DNA from: MGBC131033 sp910585655
GTDB taxonomy: Bacteria > Bacillota > Clostridia > Lachnospirales > Lachnospiraceae
Reading direction: 5' to 3'
Length of the DNA stretch: 56,070 nt
Assembly (NCBI GenBank): GCA_949502025.1
Contig: CATBCG010000050.1
Location: 1 to 56,070 of the forward strand
Each line of letters begins with the position of its first letter. Within the stretch, counting starts at the first letter, position 1. The notes beneath the pieces were generated by a model that was given only the letters and a program-made list of their open reading frames with translations, made no database searches and was not told the DNA's origin. The position numbers and the translations under genes are program-made. Below, one piece after another: positions 7,037-16,093 of the stretch.

Positions 7037-8755
7037 ATGGATTATCGGGAGAGATACCAGGAATGGTGTGAGAGCGGAGATTTTGACGAGGCGACAAAGA
7101 AGGAGTTAGAGGGAATCCGGGGAGACGAGGAGGAAATCAAGGATCGTTTTTACCAGGATCTGGAGTTCGGTACGGGCGGTCTGCGTGGTGTAATCGGAGC
7201 CGGAACCAACCGTATGAATCTCTATACGGTTGGCAGGGCGACTCAGGGCTTGGCAGATTATATCAAGGAACAGCATGGAGAGGACAAGGGAGTAGCCATC
7301 GCTTACGATTCCCGGCATATGTCACCGGAATTCAGTGATGCCGCTGCGCTTTGCCTGGCTGCAAACGGGATCAAGGCGTACCGTTTTGAATCTCTGCGCC
7401 CGACACCAGAGCTGTCCTTTGCCCTGCGGGAATTAGGCTGTATTGCCGGGATCGTTGTAACCGCCAGTCATAACCCGCCACAGTACAACGGCTATAAGGT
7501 GTATTGGGAGGACGGCGCACAGGTAACGGCTCCAAAGGATGAAGAGATCATCCGTAAGGTCAACCAGACCGAATTTTCCATGATCCGCACGATGGATCGG
7601 GAGGAAGCAAAGAGCAAGGGGCTGTACATAACCATCGGCAGCGAAATTGATGATAAGTATATGGACGCCCTGAAAAAGCAGGTATTGAATCCGGAGCTGA
7701 TAAAGAAGCATGGAAAGGATTTAAAGATTGTCTACAGCCCGTTCCACGGCACCGGGAATGTCCCGGTAAGAAGAATTCTTTCCGAACTGGGATTTGAAAA
7801 CGTTTATGTCGTACCAGAGCAGGAGCTGCCGGACGGTGATTTTACAACGTTAGATTATCCGAATCCGGAAGATAAAAAAGCATTTAAGCTGGCTTTGGAA
7901 CTGGCTGCTAAAGTAGATGCCGATCTGGTGTTGGCGACCGATCCGGACGCAGACCGCCTTGGTGTCTACGCAAAGGATTCCAAGACCGGAGAATACATGG
8001 TCTTTACCGGTAATATGTCGGGTATGCTGATCTGTGAATACATTTTGTCCCAGCGGAAGGAACGCGGTTTGTTAAAGGACGACAGCGCCTTGATTAAGAC
8101 GATTGTTTCTACCAATATGGCAGACAAGGTAGCACAAGCGTATGGGCTTAATTTGATCGAAGTGCTGACTGGCTTTAAGTTTATCGGAGAACAGATCAAG
8201 AAATTTGAGGATACCGGAAAGGGAACCTATGAATTTGGTTTTGAAGAGAGCTATGGCTGTCTGGTAGGAACTCATGCCAGAGATAAGGACGCGATTGTTG
8301 CCGTTATGTGTCTGTGCGAAGCCGCTGCTTATTACGCAGAGCAGAATATGACGTTGTGGGATCAGATGATTGCGATTTATGAGAAGTACGGATACTTTAA
8401 AGAAGGACAGTATACGATGACCTTAGCGGGCGCAGACGGTGCAGCCGAGATCAAGGCTATGATGGAAAAGCTGCGTCAGGATGCTCCAAAGAAATTAGGC
8501 TGCTATGAAGTATTAGAAAGCCGCGACTATGCTCGTGACGTGGTAGTAAATACCAAAACCGGAGCAACAGGAACCACAGGCTTACCAAAATCCAACGTAC
8601 TTTATTTTGCCTTAGAGGACGACGCATGGTGCTGCGTCCGTCCGTCTGGTACCGAACCGAAGATCAAATTTTATGCTGGTATTAAGGGAACTACGTTAGA
8701 AGATGCCGATCAGAAGCTGGGCGCTCTGTTAGAGGCGCTGGAGCATTTGGCTTAA
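7037..8755 (+). CDS. pgcA: Phospho-sugar mutase (phosphoglucomutase/phosphomannomutase)
   Basis: The enzyme interconverts glucose-1-phosphate and glucose-6-phosphate (or the mannose equivalents), feeding glycogen, cell wall and sugar-nucleotide synthesis. The 572 residues fit the alpha-D-phosphohexomutase family: TASHNPP with phosphoserine Ser144, DPDADR with Mg ligands Asp302, Asp304 and Asp306, GFEESYG sugar-binding loop, and RPSGTEPKIKFY phosphate-binding loop near the C-terminus. GAAAGGAG lies upstream of ATG 7037. It has its own promoter and a long leader, so it may be regulated separately from sigK. Confidence 0.93.
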   Translation: MDYRERYQEWCESGDFDEATKKELEGIRGDEEEIKDRFYQDLEFGTGGLRGVIGAGTNRMNLYTVGRATQGLADYIKEQHGEDKGVAIAYDSRHMSPEFSDAAALCLAANGIKAYRFESLRPTPELSFALRELGCIAGIVVTASHNPPQYNGYKVYWEDGAQVTAPKDEEIIRKVNQTEFSMIRTMDREEAKSKGLYITIGSEIDDKYMDALKKQVLNPELIKKHGKDLKIVYSPFHGTGNVPVRRILSELGFENVYVVPEQELPDGDFTTLDYPNPEDKKAFKLALELAAKVDADLVLATDPDADRLGVYAKDSKTGEYMVFTGNMSGMLICEYILSQRKERGLLKDDSALIKTIVSTNMADKVAQAYGLNLIEVLTGFKFIGEQIKKFEDTGKGTYEFGFEESYGCLVGTHARDKDAIVAVMCLCEAAAYYAEQNMTLWDQMIAIYEKYGYFKEGQYTMTLAGADGAAEIKAMMEKLRQDAPKKLGCYEVLESRDYARDVVVNTKTGATGTTGLPKSNVLYFALEDDAWCCVRPSGTEPKIKFYAGIKGTTLEDADQKLGALLEALEHLA

Positions 8756-8812
8756 TAGTAGATAAGCCAAGTAAACTCAGAGCTACAAAATTTTAATAAG
8801 GAGGGACGATAT

Positions 8813-10417
8813 ATGAAGCTAACGTTTATCGGAGCGGATCATGAAGTGACAGGAAGTTGCCATTTTTTAGAGGCTTGCGGAAAATATATGCTGGTGGATT
8901 GTGGAATGGAGCAGGGCGAGGATGTGTTTGAGAACGCAGAGTTGCCTGTTCCGGCAGCGCGGATTGATTATGTGCTGCTGACCCATGCCCATATCGATCA
9001 TACGGGTATGCTGCCGAATCTTTACGCCAAGGGCTTCCGGGGCAGGGTGTTTGCAACACCTGCTACCTGCGATTTGTGTCAGATTATGCTTCGTGACAGC
9101 GCTCATATTCAGATGTTCGAGGCTGAATGGCAGAACCGGAAAGCCAAGCGTTCCGGCGGAGAGCCATACGTCCCTCTTTATACAATGGAAGATGTCGAGG
9201 GTGTTCTTCCGTTGTTTACTGCCTGCGAATATGATAAGCTGGTAGAGCTTTCCGAGGGGATCCGGATTCGTTTTTCGGACGCCGGGCATTTGCTTGGATC
9301 TGCCAGTATTGAAGTCTGGCTGCAGGAGGAAGAAGGGCGCTGTCTGGTATTTTCCGGCGATATCGGAAATCTGGCGCAGCCGATCATAAGAGATCCGAAA
9401 TATACCGAACGCGCCGATTATGTGATTATGGAATCTACCTACGGAAACCGGGAGCATGGCGGGACGCCGGATTATGTAGACGAATTGACGGAAATTTTTG
9501 AACGGACCTTCCGCCGGGGCGGAAATGTTGTAATTCCGTCGTTTGCCGTAGGACGAACGCAGGAGCTGCTATATTTTATCCGGAAAATAAAAGAGGAAAA
9601 ACGAATTCATAGTTTCCCTAATTTTGAGGTTTATGTAGACAGCCCGCTGGCGATTGAGGCGACCGAGATTTTTTCCAAAAATACGGAGGCGTGTTTTGAT
9701 GAAGAGGCTTTGGCGCTGGTTCATGCCGGTATCAATCCGCTGCGTTTTGAAGGGCTGCGGATGGCAATTACAAGCGATGATTCCAAAGAGATTAACTTTG
9801 ACGAAAAGCCAAAGGTCATTCTTTCCGCTTCCGGAATGTGTGAAGCGGGGCGTATCCGCCATCATTTAAAGCACAACCTTTGGAGAGCGGAATCCACCAT
9901 TGTTTTTGTCGGTTATCAGGCGCATGGGACATTGGGAAGGGCGCTTTTAGAAGGGGTAAAAGAGGTTACGCTTTTTGGAGAGCCAATTGAAATCAAGGCG
10001 GATATCATTAAACTGGAGGGGATGAGCGGACATGCGGATCGGAGCGGATTACTAAAATGGATCGAAGCGTTCCGTCTCCCTCCGGATAAGGTGTTTGTCG
10101 TCCATGGCGAAGATCAAATCAGCCAGCAGTTTGCAGAAGAACTCTGCAGCCGGAGAATTCCGGCAGAAGCGCCATACAGTGGCTCGGTGTTTAACTTAAT
10201 GAGCGGTACCTGGGAAGTTCAGGCAAGCCCGATTCGCCTGGCAGAGAAGTCAGAACGGCGCCAGGGCGACCGGAGAGCCAGAGACGTATTCGATCGTCTG
10301 CTGGCTGCCGGGCATCGCCTGCTGGCTGTGATATCGCGCAACCGCGGTGGAGCCAACAAGGATTTGGCAAAGTTTACCGATCAGATCAATTCCCTTTGCG
10401 ATAAGTGGGAAAGATAG
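8813..10417 (+). CDS. MBL-fold beta-CASP RNA exo/endonuclease
   Basis: The 534-residue protein has the metallo-beta-lactamase zinc motif THAHIDH (His58, His60, Asp62, His63), a later SGDIGN strand, and the beta-CASP features ESTYGNREHG and SASGMCEAGRIRHHL, plus a GHADRSGL motif. This is the bacterial CPSF73/YSH1-like RNA-processing family. GGAGGG precedes ATG 8813. An unusual Arg-rich tail (SERRQGDRRARDVFDRLL) after about residue 480 may contact RNA or membranes (inference). A terminator follows at 10434. Confidence 0.88.
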   Translation: MKLTFIGADHEVTGSCHFLEACGKYMLVDCGMEQGEDVFENAELPVPAARIDYVLLTHAHIDHTGMLPNLYAKGFRGRVFATPATCDLCQIMLRDSAHIQMFEAEWQNRKAKRSGGEPYVPLYTMEDVEGVLPLFTACEYDKLVELSEGIRIRFSDAGHLLGSASIEVWLQEEEGRCLVFSGDIGNLAQPIIRDPKYTERADYVIMESTYGNREHGGTPDYVDELTEIFERTFRRGGNVVIPSFAVGRTQELLYFIRKIKEEKRIHSFPNFEVYVDSPLAIEATEIFSKNTEACFDEEALALVHAGINPLRFEGLRMAITSDDSKEINFDEKPKVILSASGMCEAGRIRHHLKHNLWRAESTIVFVGYQAHGTLGRALLEGVKEVTLFGEPIEIKADIIKLEGMSGHADRSGLLKWIEAFRLPPDKVFVVHGEDQISQQFAEELCSRRIPAEAPYSGSVFNLMSGTWEVQASPIRLAEKSERRQGDRRARDVFDRLLAAGHRLLAVISRNRGGANKDLAKFTDQINSLCDKWER

Positions 10418-10433
10418 CGTTAGCGGTAGAATG

Positions 10434-10487
10434 ATTGGGGTATGTATGGGGGAGAGCAGTTCCCAGACATACCCCGATTCTTTTTCC
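10434..10487 (+). terminator. Terminator after the beta-CASP gene
   Basis: ATTGGGGTATGTATGGG (10434-10450) pairs with CCCAGACATACCCCGAT (10462-10478) with one wobble and one mismatch, followed by TCTTTTTCC. Confidence 0.85.
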
Positions 10488-10568
10488 TATGATACAAAAA
10501 GCCCTCCGGGCAGGCTGTACACTTACACGAATGGAAGATGTTGCCGTCCGGCAGCCGCGCTCAGTGCG

Positions 10569-10594
10569 AAAATTCTACTTTATAGAATTTTTTT
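10569..10594 (+). terminator. AT-rich hairpin with T run before the CYTH gene
   Basis: AAAATTCTA pairs with TAGAATTTT across a short loop, then TTTT. It lies in the untranslated region 40 bases before the next start codon, so it could be a leftover terminator or an attenuator. Confidence 0.45.
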
Positions 10595-10630
10595 ACAGTA
10601 AAGTATTGGGAGAAAAAAAGGAGTAACAAA

Positions 10631-11131
10631 ATGGAAATTGAAAAAAAGTATCGTATTTTACAGTTGCCCGATCATCTGGAACAATATCCCTGCCGGATCA
10701 TAGAACAGGCGTATTTATGCGCCAATCCAACGGTGCGTATCCGGCGGAGCAACGAGGACTATATTTTGACGTTAAAGGATAAACAAGGCGTAGCAGATCT
10801 GCAGTCGGACAATGCTGGGATTGTCAATCGGGAAATAGAGATTCCTCTAAGTCGGGAGGCGTATGAACATTTAAAAAGCAAACAGGATGGTTATACGATT
10901 GAAAAACGTCGTTATCTAATTCCATTGTCCGACGGATTGACGGCAGAGTTAGATGTGTTTGGCGGCAGACTAGAGGGGCTTTGCTTTGCAGAAGTGGAAT
11001 TTCCGGATATTGCTACGGCGCAGAAATTTTTGCCGCCGTCGTGGATGGGAGAGGAGGTTTCCGACGATCCACGTTACCGAAATACTACGCTTTCCGAGCT
11101 AAAACAATATAATGCCGATTTTTTCACTTGA
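10631..11131 (+). CDS. CYTH domain protein (triphosphate tunnel metalloenzyme)
   Basis: The 166-residue protein begins MEIEKKY, the E-x-E-x-K signature of the CYTH fold (Glu2, Glu4, Lys6). Further charged strands typical of the tunnel are present: TVRIRRS, YILTLKDK, VNREIEIPL, IEKRRYLIPL, LTAELDVFGG, CFAEVEFPD. Family members hydrolyse inorganic triphosphate or thiamine triphosphate, or make cAMP; the sequence does not decide which. AAAAAAAGGAG lies just upstream of ATG 10631. Confidence 0.88.
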   Translation: MEIEKKYRILQLPDHLEQYPCRIIEQAYLCANPTVRIRRSNEDYILTLKDKQGVADLQSDNAGIVNREIEIPLSREAYEHLKSKQDGYTIEKRRYLIPLSDGLTAELDVFGGRLEGLCFAEVEFPDIATAQKFLPPSWMGEEVSDDPRYRNTTLSELKQYNADFFT

Positions 11132-11156
11132 TTTTTACGGAAGGATTTTGTATGAT
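11128..11156 (+). promoter_or_regulatory. Promoter of nfnA-nfnB
   Basis: TTGATT (11128-11133) and TATGAT (11151-11156), spacing 17, about 70 nt before nfnA. The -35 overlaps the stop codon of the CYTH gene. Confidence 0.6.
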
Positions 11157-11227
11157 GGTAGAAGTTCGATAAGAAAAATGAAGAAAATACAGTAACAAGT
11201 GGTAACATCAATAAGGGGAGAGAAATT

Positions 11228-12115
11228 ATGTTCCAGATTAGGAAAAAAAGAGCGCTTGCCAACCAGATTTATCTGATGGATGTAAAGGCAGAACGGGTAG
11301 CAAAGGCGTGCAAACCTGGTCAATTTGTCATCGTCAAGATGGATGAACGGGGAGAGCGGATTCCGTTGACGATTTGTGATTATGATCGAAAAGAAGAAAC
11401 CGTGACGATTGTGTTCCAGGCAGTAGGAGCTTCTACCAAACGGATGGCAGAACTAAAAGAAGGAGATTATTTCCAGGATTTTGTCGGTCCGTTAGGGCAG
11501 CCTTCCGAACTGACGGGGGAGCCGTTGGAGAGCCTGCAGAATAAAAAACTTCTTTTTATTGCCGGAGGCGTAGGAACAGCACCGGTGTATCCACAGGTAA
11601 AGTGGTTGCGGGAACAGGGCTGTAAGGCGGATTGTATCATTGGAGCCAGAAATGAGGAGCTGATTATTTTAGAAGAAGAAATGAAACAGCAGGCAGAGCA
11701 GGTATATCTGGCTACCGACGACGGCAGCAGAGGTTTTCATGGAAACGTAACAGAATGTCTAAAGGATTTGATTGCGCAAGGAAAACAATACGATCAGATC
11801 GTCGCAATCGGTCCGTTGATTATGATGAAATTTGTCTGTCTTCTGACCAAAGAGCTAGGCATTCCGACCATTGTCAGCATGAACCCGATTATGGTAGACG
11901 GGACAGGAATGTGTGGCGCCTGCCGCTTAACCGTCGGCGGGGAAACACGCTTTGCCTGCGTAGACGGTCCGGAATTTGACGGTCATTTGGTAGACTTCGA
12001 TGAAGCCATGAAACGCCAGACCATGTACCGGACAGAAGAAGGTCGCGCCCTGCTGCAGAGCCAAGATCAGCAGGGCAAAAAAGCGCATCATGAAAACTGC
12101 GGCTGTCATCAATAA
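11228..12115 (+). CDS. nfnA: NfnA-type ferredoxin:NADP+ oxidoreductase small subunit (FAD, 2Fe-2S)
   Basis: The small subunit of NADH-dependent reduced ferredoxin:NADP+ oxidoreductase, also annotated sulfide dehydrogenase or FAD/NAD-binding protein. Residues 1-95 form the FAD-binding barrel (KPGQFVIVK, ERIPLTICD), then the nucleotide-binding half (FIAGGVGTAPVYPQ), and a C-terminal cysteine cluster MCGACRLTV ... RFACVDG for the 2Fe-2S centre. The 295-residue length is right. With nfnB downstream it forms a soluble flavin-bifurcating transhydrogenase that links NADH, NADPH and ferredoxin. The C-terminus ends in HHENCGCHQ, an extra Cys/His-rich tail of unknown meaning. Confidence 0.85.
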   Translation: MFQIRKKRALANQIYLMDVKAERVAKACKPGQFVIVKMDERGERIPLTICDYDRKEETVTIVFQAVGASTKRMAELKEGDYFQDFVGPLGQPSELTGEPLESLQNKKLLFIAGGVGTAPVYPQVKWLREQGCKADCIIGARNEELIILEEEMKQQAEQVYLATDDGSRGFHGNVTECLKDLIAQGKQYDQIVAIGPLIMMKFVCLLTKELGIPTIVSMNPIMVDGTGMCGACRLTVGGETRFACVDGPEFDGHLVDFDEAMKRQTMYRTEEGRALLQSQDQQGKKAHHENCGCHQ

Positions 12116-12124
12116 AATAACAGA

Positions 12125-12247
12125 GCTGATACGGAACTATCAAACAGTAGAAGCCCGGATAGTACCCCAGAGAGTTTGTGGGCATGGTTTTAATGCCCAC
12201 AAACCCTCTGCCGGAACAGGGTACTAGGAGGGCTGATACGGAACTAT
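12125..12247 (+). repeat. Palindrome flanked by 16-bp direct repeats between nfnA and nfnB
   Basis: GCTGATACGGAACTAT occurs at 12125-12140 and again at 12232-12247. Between them, CAGAGAGTTTGTGGGCAT (12168-12185) pairs with ATGCCCACAAACCCTCTG (12193-12210) in 17 of 18 positions around a GGTTTTA loop. An outer GTACCC (12162-12167)/GGGTAC (12219-12224) closes the structure. No T tail follows. The form fits insertion of a small palindromic element with duplicated flank, or a processing or stability hairpin inside the operon. Confidence 0.75.
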
Positions 12248-12266
12248 TAATAGGAGGTTATATAGA

Positions 12267-13649
12267 ATGAATGGAATGACGCGTATCCCGGTTCGGGAGC
12301 AGGATCCAAAGGTGCGGGCAGCCAACTTTGAGGAAGTCTGTCTGGGCTATGACCAAGGGGAGGCAATGGCAGAGGCAGAGAGATGTTTAAATTGTAAAAA
12401 TCCGAAATGTGTGGAGGGCTGCCCGGTAAATATTGATATCCCGGCGTTTATTACGGAAATCAAGCAGGGCAATATCAAGGCGGCTTATGAAAAAATCAGC
12501 GAATATTCCGCATTGCCGGCTATCTGCGGGCGTGTCTGTCCGCAGGAGTCCCAGTGCGAGGCGCGCTGTGTCAGAGGTATCAAGGGAGACGCGGTGTCGA
12601 TAGGGAAGCTGGAACGATTTGCTGCAGATTGGGCTAGAGAGCATGGCGTTCATCCAGAGCGGACGGGAGTTTGTAACGGAAAACGGGTAGCGGTTATTGG
12701 CTCCGGTCCGGCAGGTCTGACTTGTGCCGGGGAGCTGGCAAAGGCAGGCTGCGAGGTGACGATTTTTGAAGCTCTGCATGAAGCAGGAGGCGTATTAAGC
12801 TATGGGATTCCGGAATTCCGTCTGCCAAAGAAAACCGTAGTTCAAAGCGAAATTGAAAATGTCAAGGCGCTGGGAGTAAAAATAGAAACGAATTGCGTTG
12901 TAGGCAGGTCTGTGACAGTGGATGAACTGATGGAGGAAGAAGGCTTTGACGCTGTTTTTATCGGCTCTGGTGCAGGGCTTCCACGCTTTATGGGAATTCC
13001 TGGGGAAAATGCCAATGGTGTTTTTTCTGCCAATGAGTATTTGACACGCAGCAACCTGATGAAAGCATTTGACGAAACATATGATACTCCGATCCATGCA
13101 GGAACGAAAGTAGCCGTAGTAGGCGGCGGTAACGTGGCGATGGATGCTGCCAGAACAGCGCTTCGGCTGGGAGCGGAGGTACATATTGTATACCGGAGAA
13201 GCGAAGCCGAACTTCCGGCTCGTGTGGAGGAGGTTCATCATGCCAAGGAGGAAGGCATTGTCTTTGAGCTGCTGACAAATCCTACTCGTATTCTGGTCGA
13301 TGAAAATGGCTGGGTAAAAGGAATGGAATGTATCCGTATGGAACTTGGTGAACCGGATGCGTCTGGGAGAAGAAGCCCGGTAGAACTACCAGGATCGGAG
13401 TTTGTTATGGACTTAGATACCGTTATCATGTCTTTGGGAACCAGCCCAAATCCATTGATTTCTTCTACGACGGAAGGATTGGAGACGAATCGTAGACGCT
13501 GCCTGGTAGCAGAAGAGGAAAACGGCGCTACGACAAAGCCGGGAGTTTTTGCCGGCGGGGACGCCGTAACAGGAGCCGCTACCGTAATTTTAGCAATGGG
13601 AGCCGGAAAGACAGCGGCAAAGGGAATTTTAGAGTATTTAGGGATATAA
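12267..13649 (+). CDS. nfnB: NfnB-type NADPH oxidoreductase subunit (glutamate synthase small-subunit-like)
   Basis: The 460-residue protein has two 4Fe-4S motifs: C40, C43, C48, C52 (CLNCKNPKCVEGCPVN) and C87, C91, C97, C101. An FAD Rossmann motif AVIGSGPAGLT (142-152) and an NADPH motif VAVVGGGNVAMDAA follow, and the FAD-closing FAGGDAVTGAATV is near the end. The same fold serves as GltD of glutamate synthase, but pairing with nfnA and the absence of gltB favour the bifurcating NfnAB enzyme. TAGGAGG precedes ATG 12267, ten bases after the 16-bp repeat. Confidence 0.85.
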   Translation: MNGMTRIPVREQDPKVRAANFEEVCLGYDQGEAMAEAERCLNCKNPKCVEGCPVNIDIPAFITEIKQGNIKAAYEKISEYSALPAICGRVCPQESQCEARCVRGIKGDAVSIGKLERFAADWAREHGVHPERTGVCNGKRVAVIGSGPAGLTCAGELAKAGCEVTIFEALHEAGGVLSYGIPEFRLPKKTVVQSEIENVKALGVKIETNCVVGRSVTVDELMEEEGFDAVFIGSGAGLPRFMGIPGENANGVFSANEYLTRSNLMKAFDETYDTPIHAGTKVAVVGGGNVAMDAARTALRLGAEVHIVYRRSEAELPARVEEVHHAKEEGIVFELLTNPTRILVDENGWVKGMECIRMELGEPDASGRRSPVELPGSEFVMDLDTVIMSLGTSPNPLISSTTEGLETNRRRCLVAEEENGATTKPGVFAGGDAVTGAATVILAMGAGKTAAKGILEYLGI

Positions 13650-13700
13650 CGAACGAGACAGCGACGAAAAGAGCAGGTATCGTTAGGAGGAGGTGAAAAA

Positions 13701-15230
13701 ATGGAAATAGAACTGCGGGACTGGGTGTATTGCGGGATTATGGCAACGGCGCTGTTGATGACGCTTTTGCTGTTTTTTTCCAGAAGACGGGCGCTGCGGG
13801 AAAAACGGGCGGCGAAGCAGCAGCTAGAGGATACCTTGTCCAGTTTGGAGGCTGTTTACAGTGAGGTAAACACGACCCAGGAAGAGCTGGACGCCAAATA
13901 CCGGGAGTTAAAGGCAAGTGAGGAAAAAATCAAGAAGCTGGCTTATGAGGACAATATGACCGGGCTTCCAAACCGGGCGGCTTTTATGGAGGTGCTGGAT
14001 CATACGATGGAAACGCTCCGTAAAGATGAGGCAGTGGCAATCATGAATCTGGATTTGGATCATTTTAAAAAGGTGAACGAGCTGTGGGGAAATGCATGCG
14101 GAGACGAGTTACTTTTAGACATCAGTCACCGGATCAAGCAAAACTTGGAAGAGGATGATTATCTTGCAAGAAGTGCCAGCGATGAATTTCTGATTTTAAG
14201 TCAGAACATCGGAGAGATAGCAGGCTATGAGGAAAAGGTAAAGCGGATACAAAAGGCGTTTCGTTTTCCGTTTGTGTTGTCGGTCAGCGAATTTACAATC
14301 ACGATTAGCATCGGCGTCGTTGTAGGACCTAGGGATGGCAAAACAGCAGGAACGTTGATCAAAAGAGCAGATATGGCGTTAAACCAGGCGAAACGTCTGG
14401 GAAAAGATACCTATTGCTACTATACCAGCGCTTTGGAGCAAAAGTTGTTAGAGGATATGGAAATGCGTTCGGATCTGACTGCCGCTATGAAGCAAAGCGA
14501 CTTTTTTCTGCGTTATCAGCCGATTTTATTGCCGCGGGAGCGAGCTTGCCTTGGGTTTCGTATGGAGCTGTATTGGAACCGGCAGGAAAAGGGAATCTGG
14601 AGAGCCAGCCGTTTTGTACGGTTTGCCGAAGAAACCGGGCAGATCATTGCCTTGGGTGAACGGGCTTTCCGCCGGATCTGTAAGGATGTTAAAAGCTGGG
14701 AGGAGTTAGGGATAGCGGATTATGATATGATAGTGCCGCTTTCCAAACGGCAGCTTCTAAGCCCGTCTCTAGAGCAGATCATTTGCACGGTCAGCAAAGA
14801 GGAAGAAGTTTCCCTAAGCCGTTTTTTATTTGAGGTCAATGAAAAGCTTCTGATGTCAGAATATGAAGAATGTCACGCTTTGATGGAGGAGCTTTCTCAT
14901 AAAGGCTTTCGTTTTCGCTTAGGAGATTTTGGTGGCGGCGGAATGTCCCTGGACTGCGTTCATAATCTTCCGGTAGAGCAGGTAGCGCTTCCGGTTCGGC
15001 GTATTTTTGGAAAGCAGGAGCCGGAGGAAGCGGAGCGTTATTTCCAGGTAATCACTTCTGCCCTTTCGATGCTGGGACGCAGCATTGTAGTAACCGGAAT
15101 ATCCGACGCTGTTGAGGAGCAGACTATACAGCAGATCATACAAACCGGCGTACAAGGTGAACTTTACGGAGAATCCCTGTCGTCAGAGGAGGTTGCGGCA
15201 GGGTGGCAAAAAAGTGTTTCCTTTGGATAG
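13701..15230 (+). CDS. Degenerate GGDEF-EAL membrane protein
   Basis: The order is an N-terminal membrane segment (about 9-27), coiled coil (34-75), GGDEF domain (about 80-250) and EAL domain (about 260-505). The GGDEF active-site loop reads SASDEF where cyclases have GG(D/E)EF, so diguanylate cyclase activity is unlikely. The EAL domain has RMELYW in place of E-A-L-x-R and lacks a clear set of metal ligands, so phosphodiesterase activity is also unlikely. It could be a c-di-GMP receptor, a GTP sensor or a protein scaffold. It overlaps the next gene by 28 bp, suggesting a joint function. Confidence 0.82.
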   Translation: MEIELRDWVYCGIMATALLMTLLLFFSRRRALREKRAAKQQLEDTLSSLEAVYSEVNTTQEELDAKYRELKASEEKIKKLAYEDNMTGLPNRAAFMEVLDHTMETLRKDEAVAIMNLDLDHFKKVNELWGNACGDELLLDISHRIKQNLEEDDYLARSASDEFLILSQNIGEIAGYEEKVKRIQKAFRFPFVLSVSEFTITISIGVVVGPRDGKTAGTLIKRADMALNQAKRLGKDTYCYYTSALEQKLLEDMEMRSDLTAAMKQSDFFLRYQPILLPRERACLGFRMELYWNRQEKGIWRASRFVRFAEETGQIIALGERAFRRICKDVKSWEELGIADYDMIVPLSKRQLLSPSLEQIICTVSKEEEVSLSRFLFEVNEKLLMSEYEECHALMEELSHKGFRFRLGDFGGGGMSLDCVHNLPVEQVALPVRRIFGKQEPEEAERYFQVITSALSMLGRSIVVTGISDAVEEQTIQQIIQTGVQGELYGESLSSEEVAAGWQKSVSFG

Positions 15231-15874
15231 AAGCAGTGATCTATATCAGTTTTTTCTATTTGGATATCAAGGGGGGAGATCCGTTCCATATGTTTGGCGG
15301 ATTGTCCTCCCTGTTAAAATATGGCGGAGTCTGGCTCTGCTTTTTTTGGTCATGTCAGTATCGGCAGTGGATAACGATTGGTCTTTTGGGAACGGTCTGT
15401 GCTGATTTTTTTCTGTTGTTTACAGATTGGTGGCTTTGCGGGGTGCTTTGTTTTATTGGAGTACAGATTTGTTATGGAATTTGGCTAAAGAAAGAAAGTT
15501 TCCCAAAGGAAAATTTCTGGCGGAGGGTGTTCTTTAAGGAAATGTGGGCAGTGGGAGCCGCCATCTTTCTGCTGGCTACTCTAACGTTTTTTGACGTTTC
15601 TGTAGATGCTCTGTTAGTCGCTACGGCTGTTTATGCTATGCTGCTTGTACAAAATACCATCGGAGGAATTCGCTCCGGACGACGGAAGTTTGCGATAGGG
15701 ATGTGTCTTTTTTTGCTTTGCGACCTTCAGGTAGGTATCTACAATATGGCGCTTTATTTGCCGCAAATGAAAGAAGCTCCGTTGTTTTCCTGGCTGGAGC
15801 AGGCGGCATCCGTGGGAATATGGGTTTGCTATCTTCCGGCGAAAGTATTGATTGCGCTGTCCGGCGAGAAATAA
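15203..15874 (+). CDS. Multi-pass membrane protein, unknown (possibly YhhN-like)
   Basis: GTG 15203 has GAGGAGG ten bases upstream, inside the end of the previous gene. The 223-residue product has about seven hydrophobic stretches with few charges. The spacing of small residues, with CADFFLLF followed by GVLCFIGVQICYGIW, vaguely recalls the YhhN/TMEM86 family, but I cannot assign it. It is translationally coupled to the degenerate GGDEF-EAL protein, so the pair may form a membrane signalling unit (inference). Confidence 0.7.
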   Translation: MAKKCFLWIEAVIYISFFYLDIKGGDPFHMFGGLSSLLKYGGVWLCFFWSCQYRQWITIGLLGTVCADFFLLFTDWWLCGVLCFIGVQICYGIWLKKESFPKENFWRRVFFKEMWAVGAAIFLLATLTFFDVSVDALLVATAVYAMLLVQNTIGGIRSGRRKFAIGMCLFLLCDLQVGIYNMALYLPQMKEAPLFSWLEQAASVGIWVCYLPAKVLIALSGEK

Positions 15875-15923
15875 GAGAAGGAAAATAATTGTAAAAAAAT
15901 ATCAGAAAAAGAGAAAATAATAC

Positions 15924-15952
15924 TTGAAAAAAATGTCATTCTATGTTATTCT
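15924..15952 (+). promoter_or_regulatory. Promoter of the DUF5688 gene
   Basis: TTGAAA (15924-15929) and TATTCT (15947-15952), spacing 17. The start codon at 16094 is about 135 nt downstream of the expected start, so the leader is long; it has no structure I recognise. Confidence 0.55.
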
Positions 15953-16093
15953 ATGGATATGACAGCCGAGGGCTGTTCGTCTAAAAGGTTGTTGTTCTAT
16001 TGTTCTATCTATTTCATTCGCGCCGTTTGGGCGTATCAACGCGTTTCCGTGAACTATCATCAAAACAATTCAAGAAAGAAAATGGAGGAGGAA

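Noticed and set aside
12162..12224. Intrinsic terminator between nfnA and nfnB
   Set aside because: No T run follows the stem, and both gene products belong to one enzyme complex, so read-through is expected.
12267..13649. Glutamate synthase small subunit (GltD)
   Set aside because: No large subunit is adjacent, while nfnA directly upstream supports the NfnB assignment.
13701..15230. Active diguanylate cyclase / phosphodiesterase
   Set aside because: The GG(D/E)EF loop is SASDEF and the EAL motif is missing.
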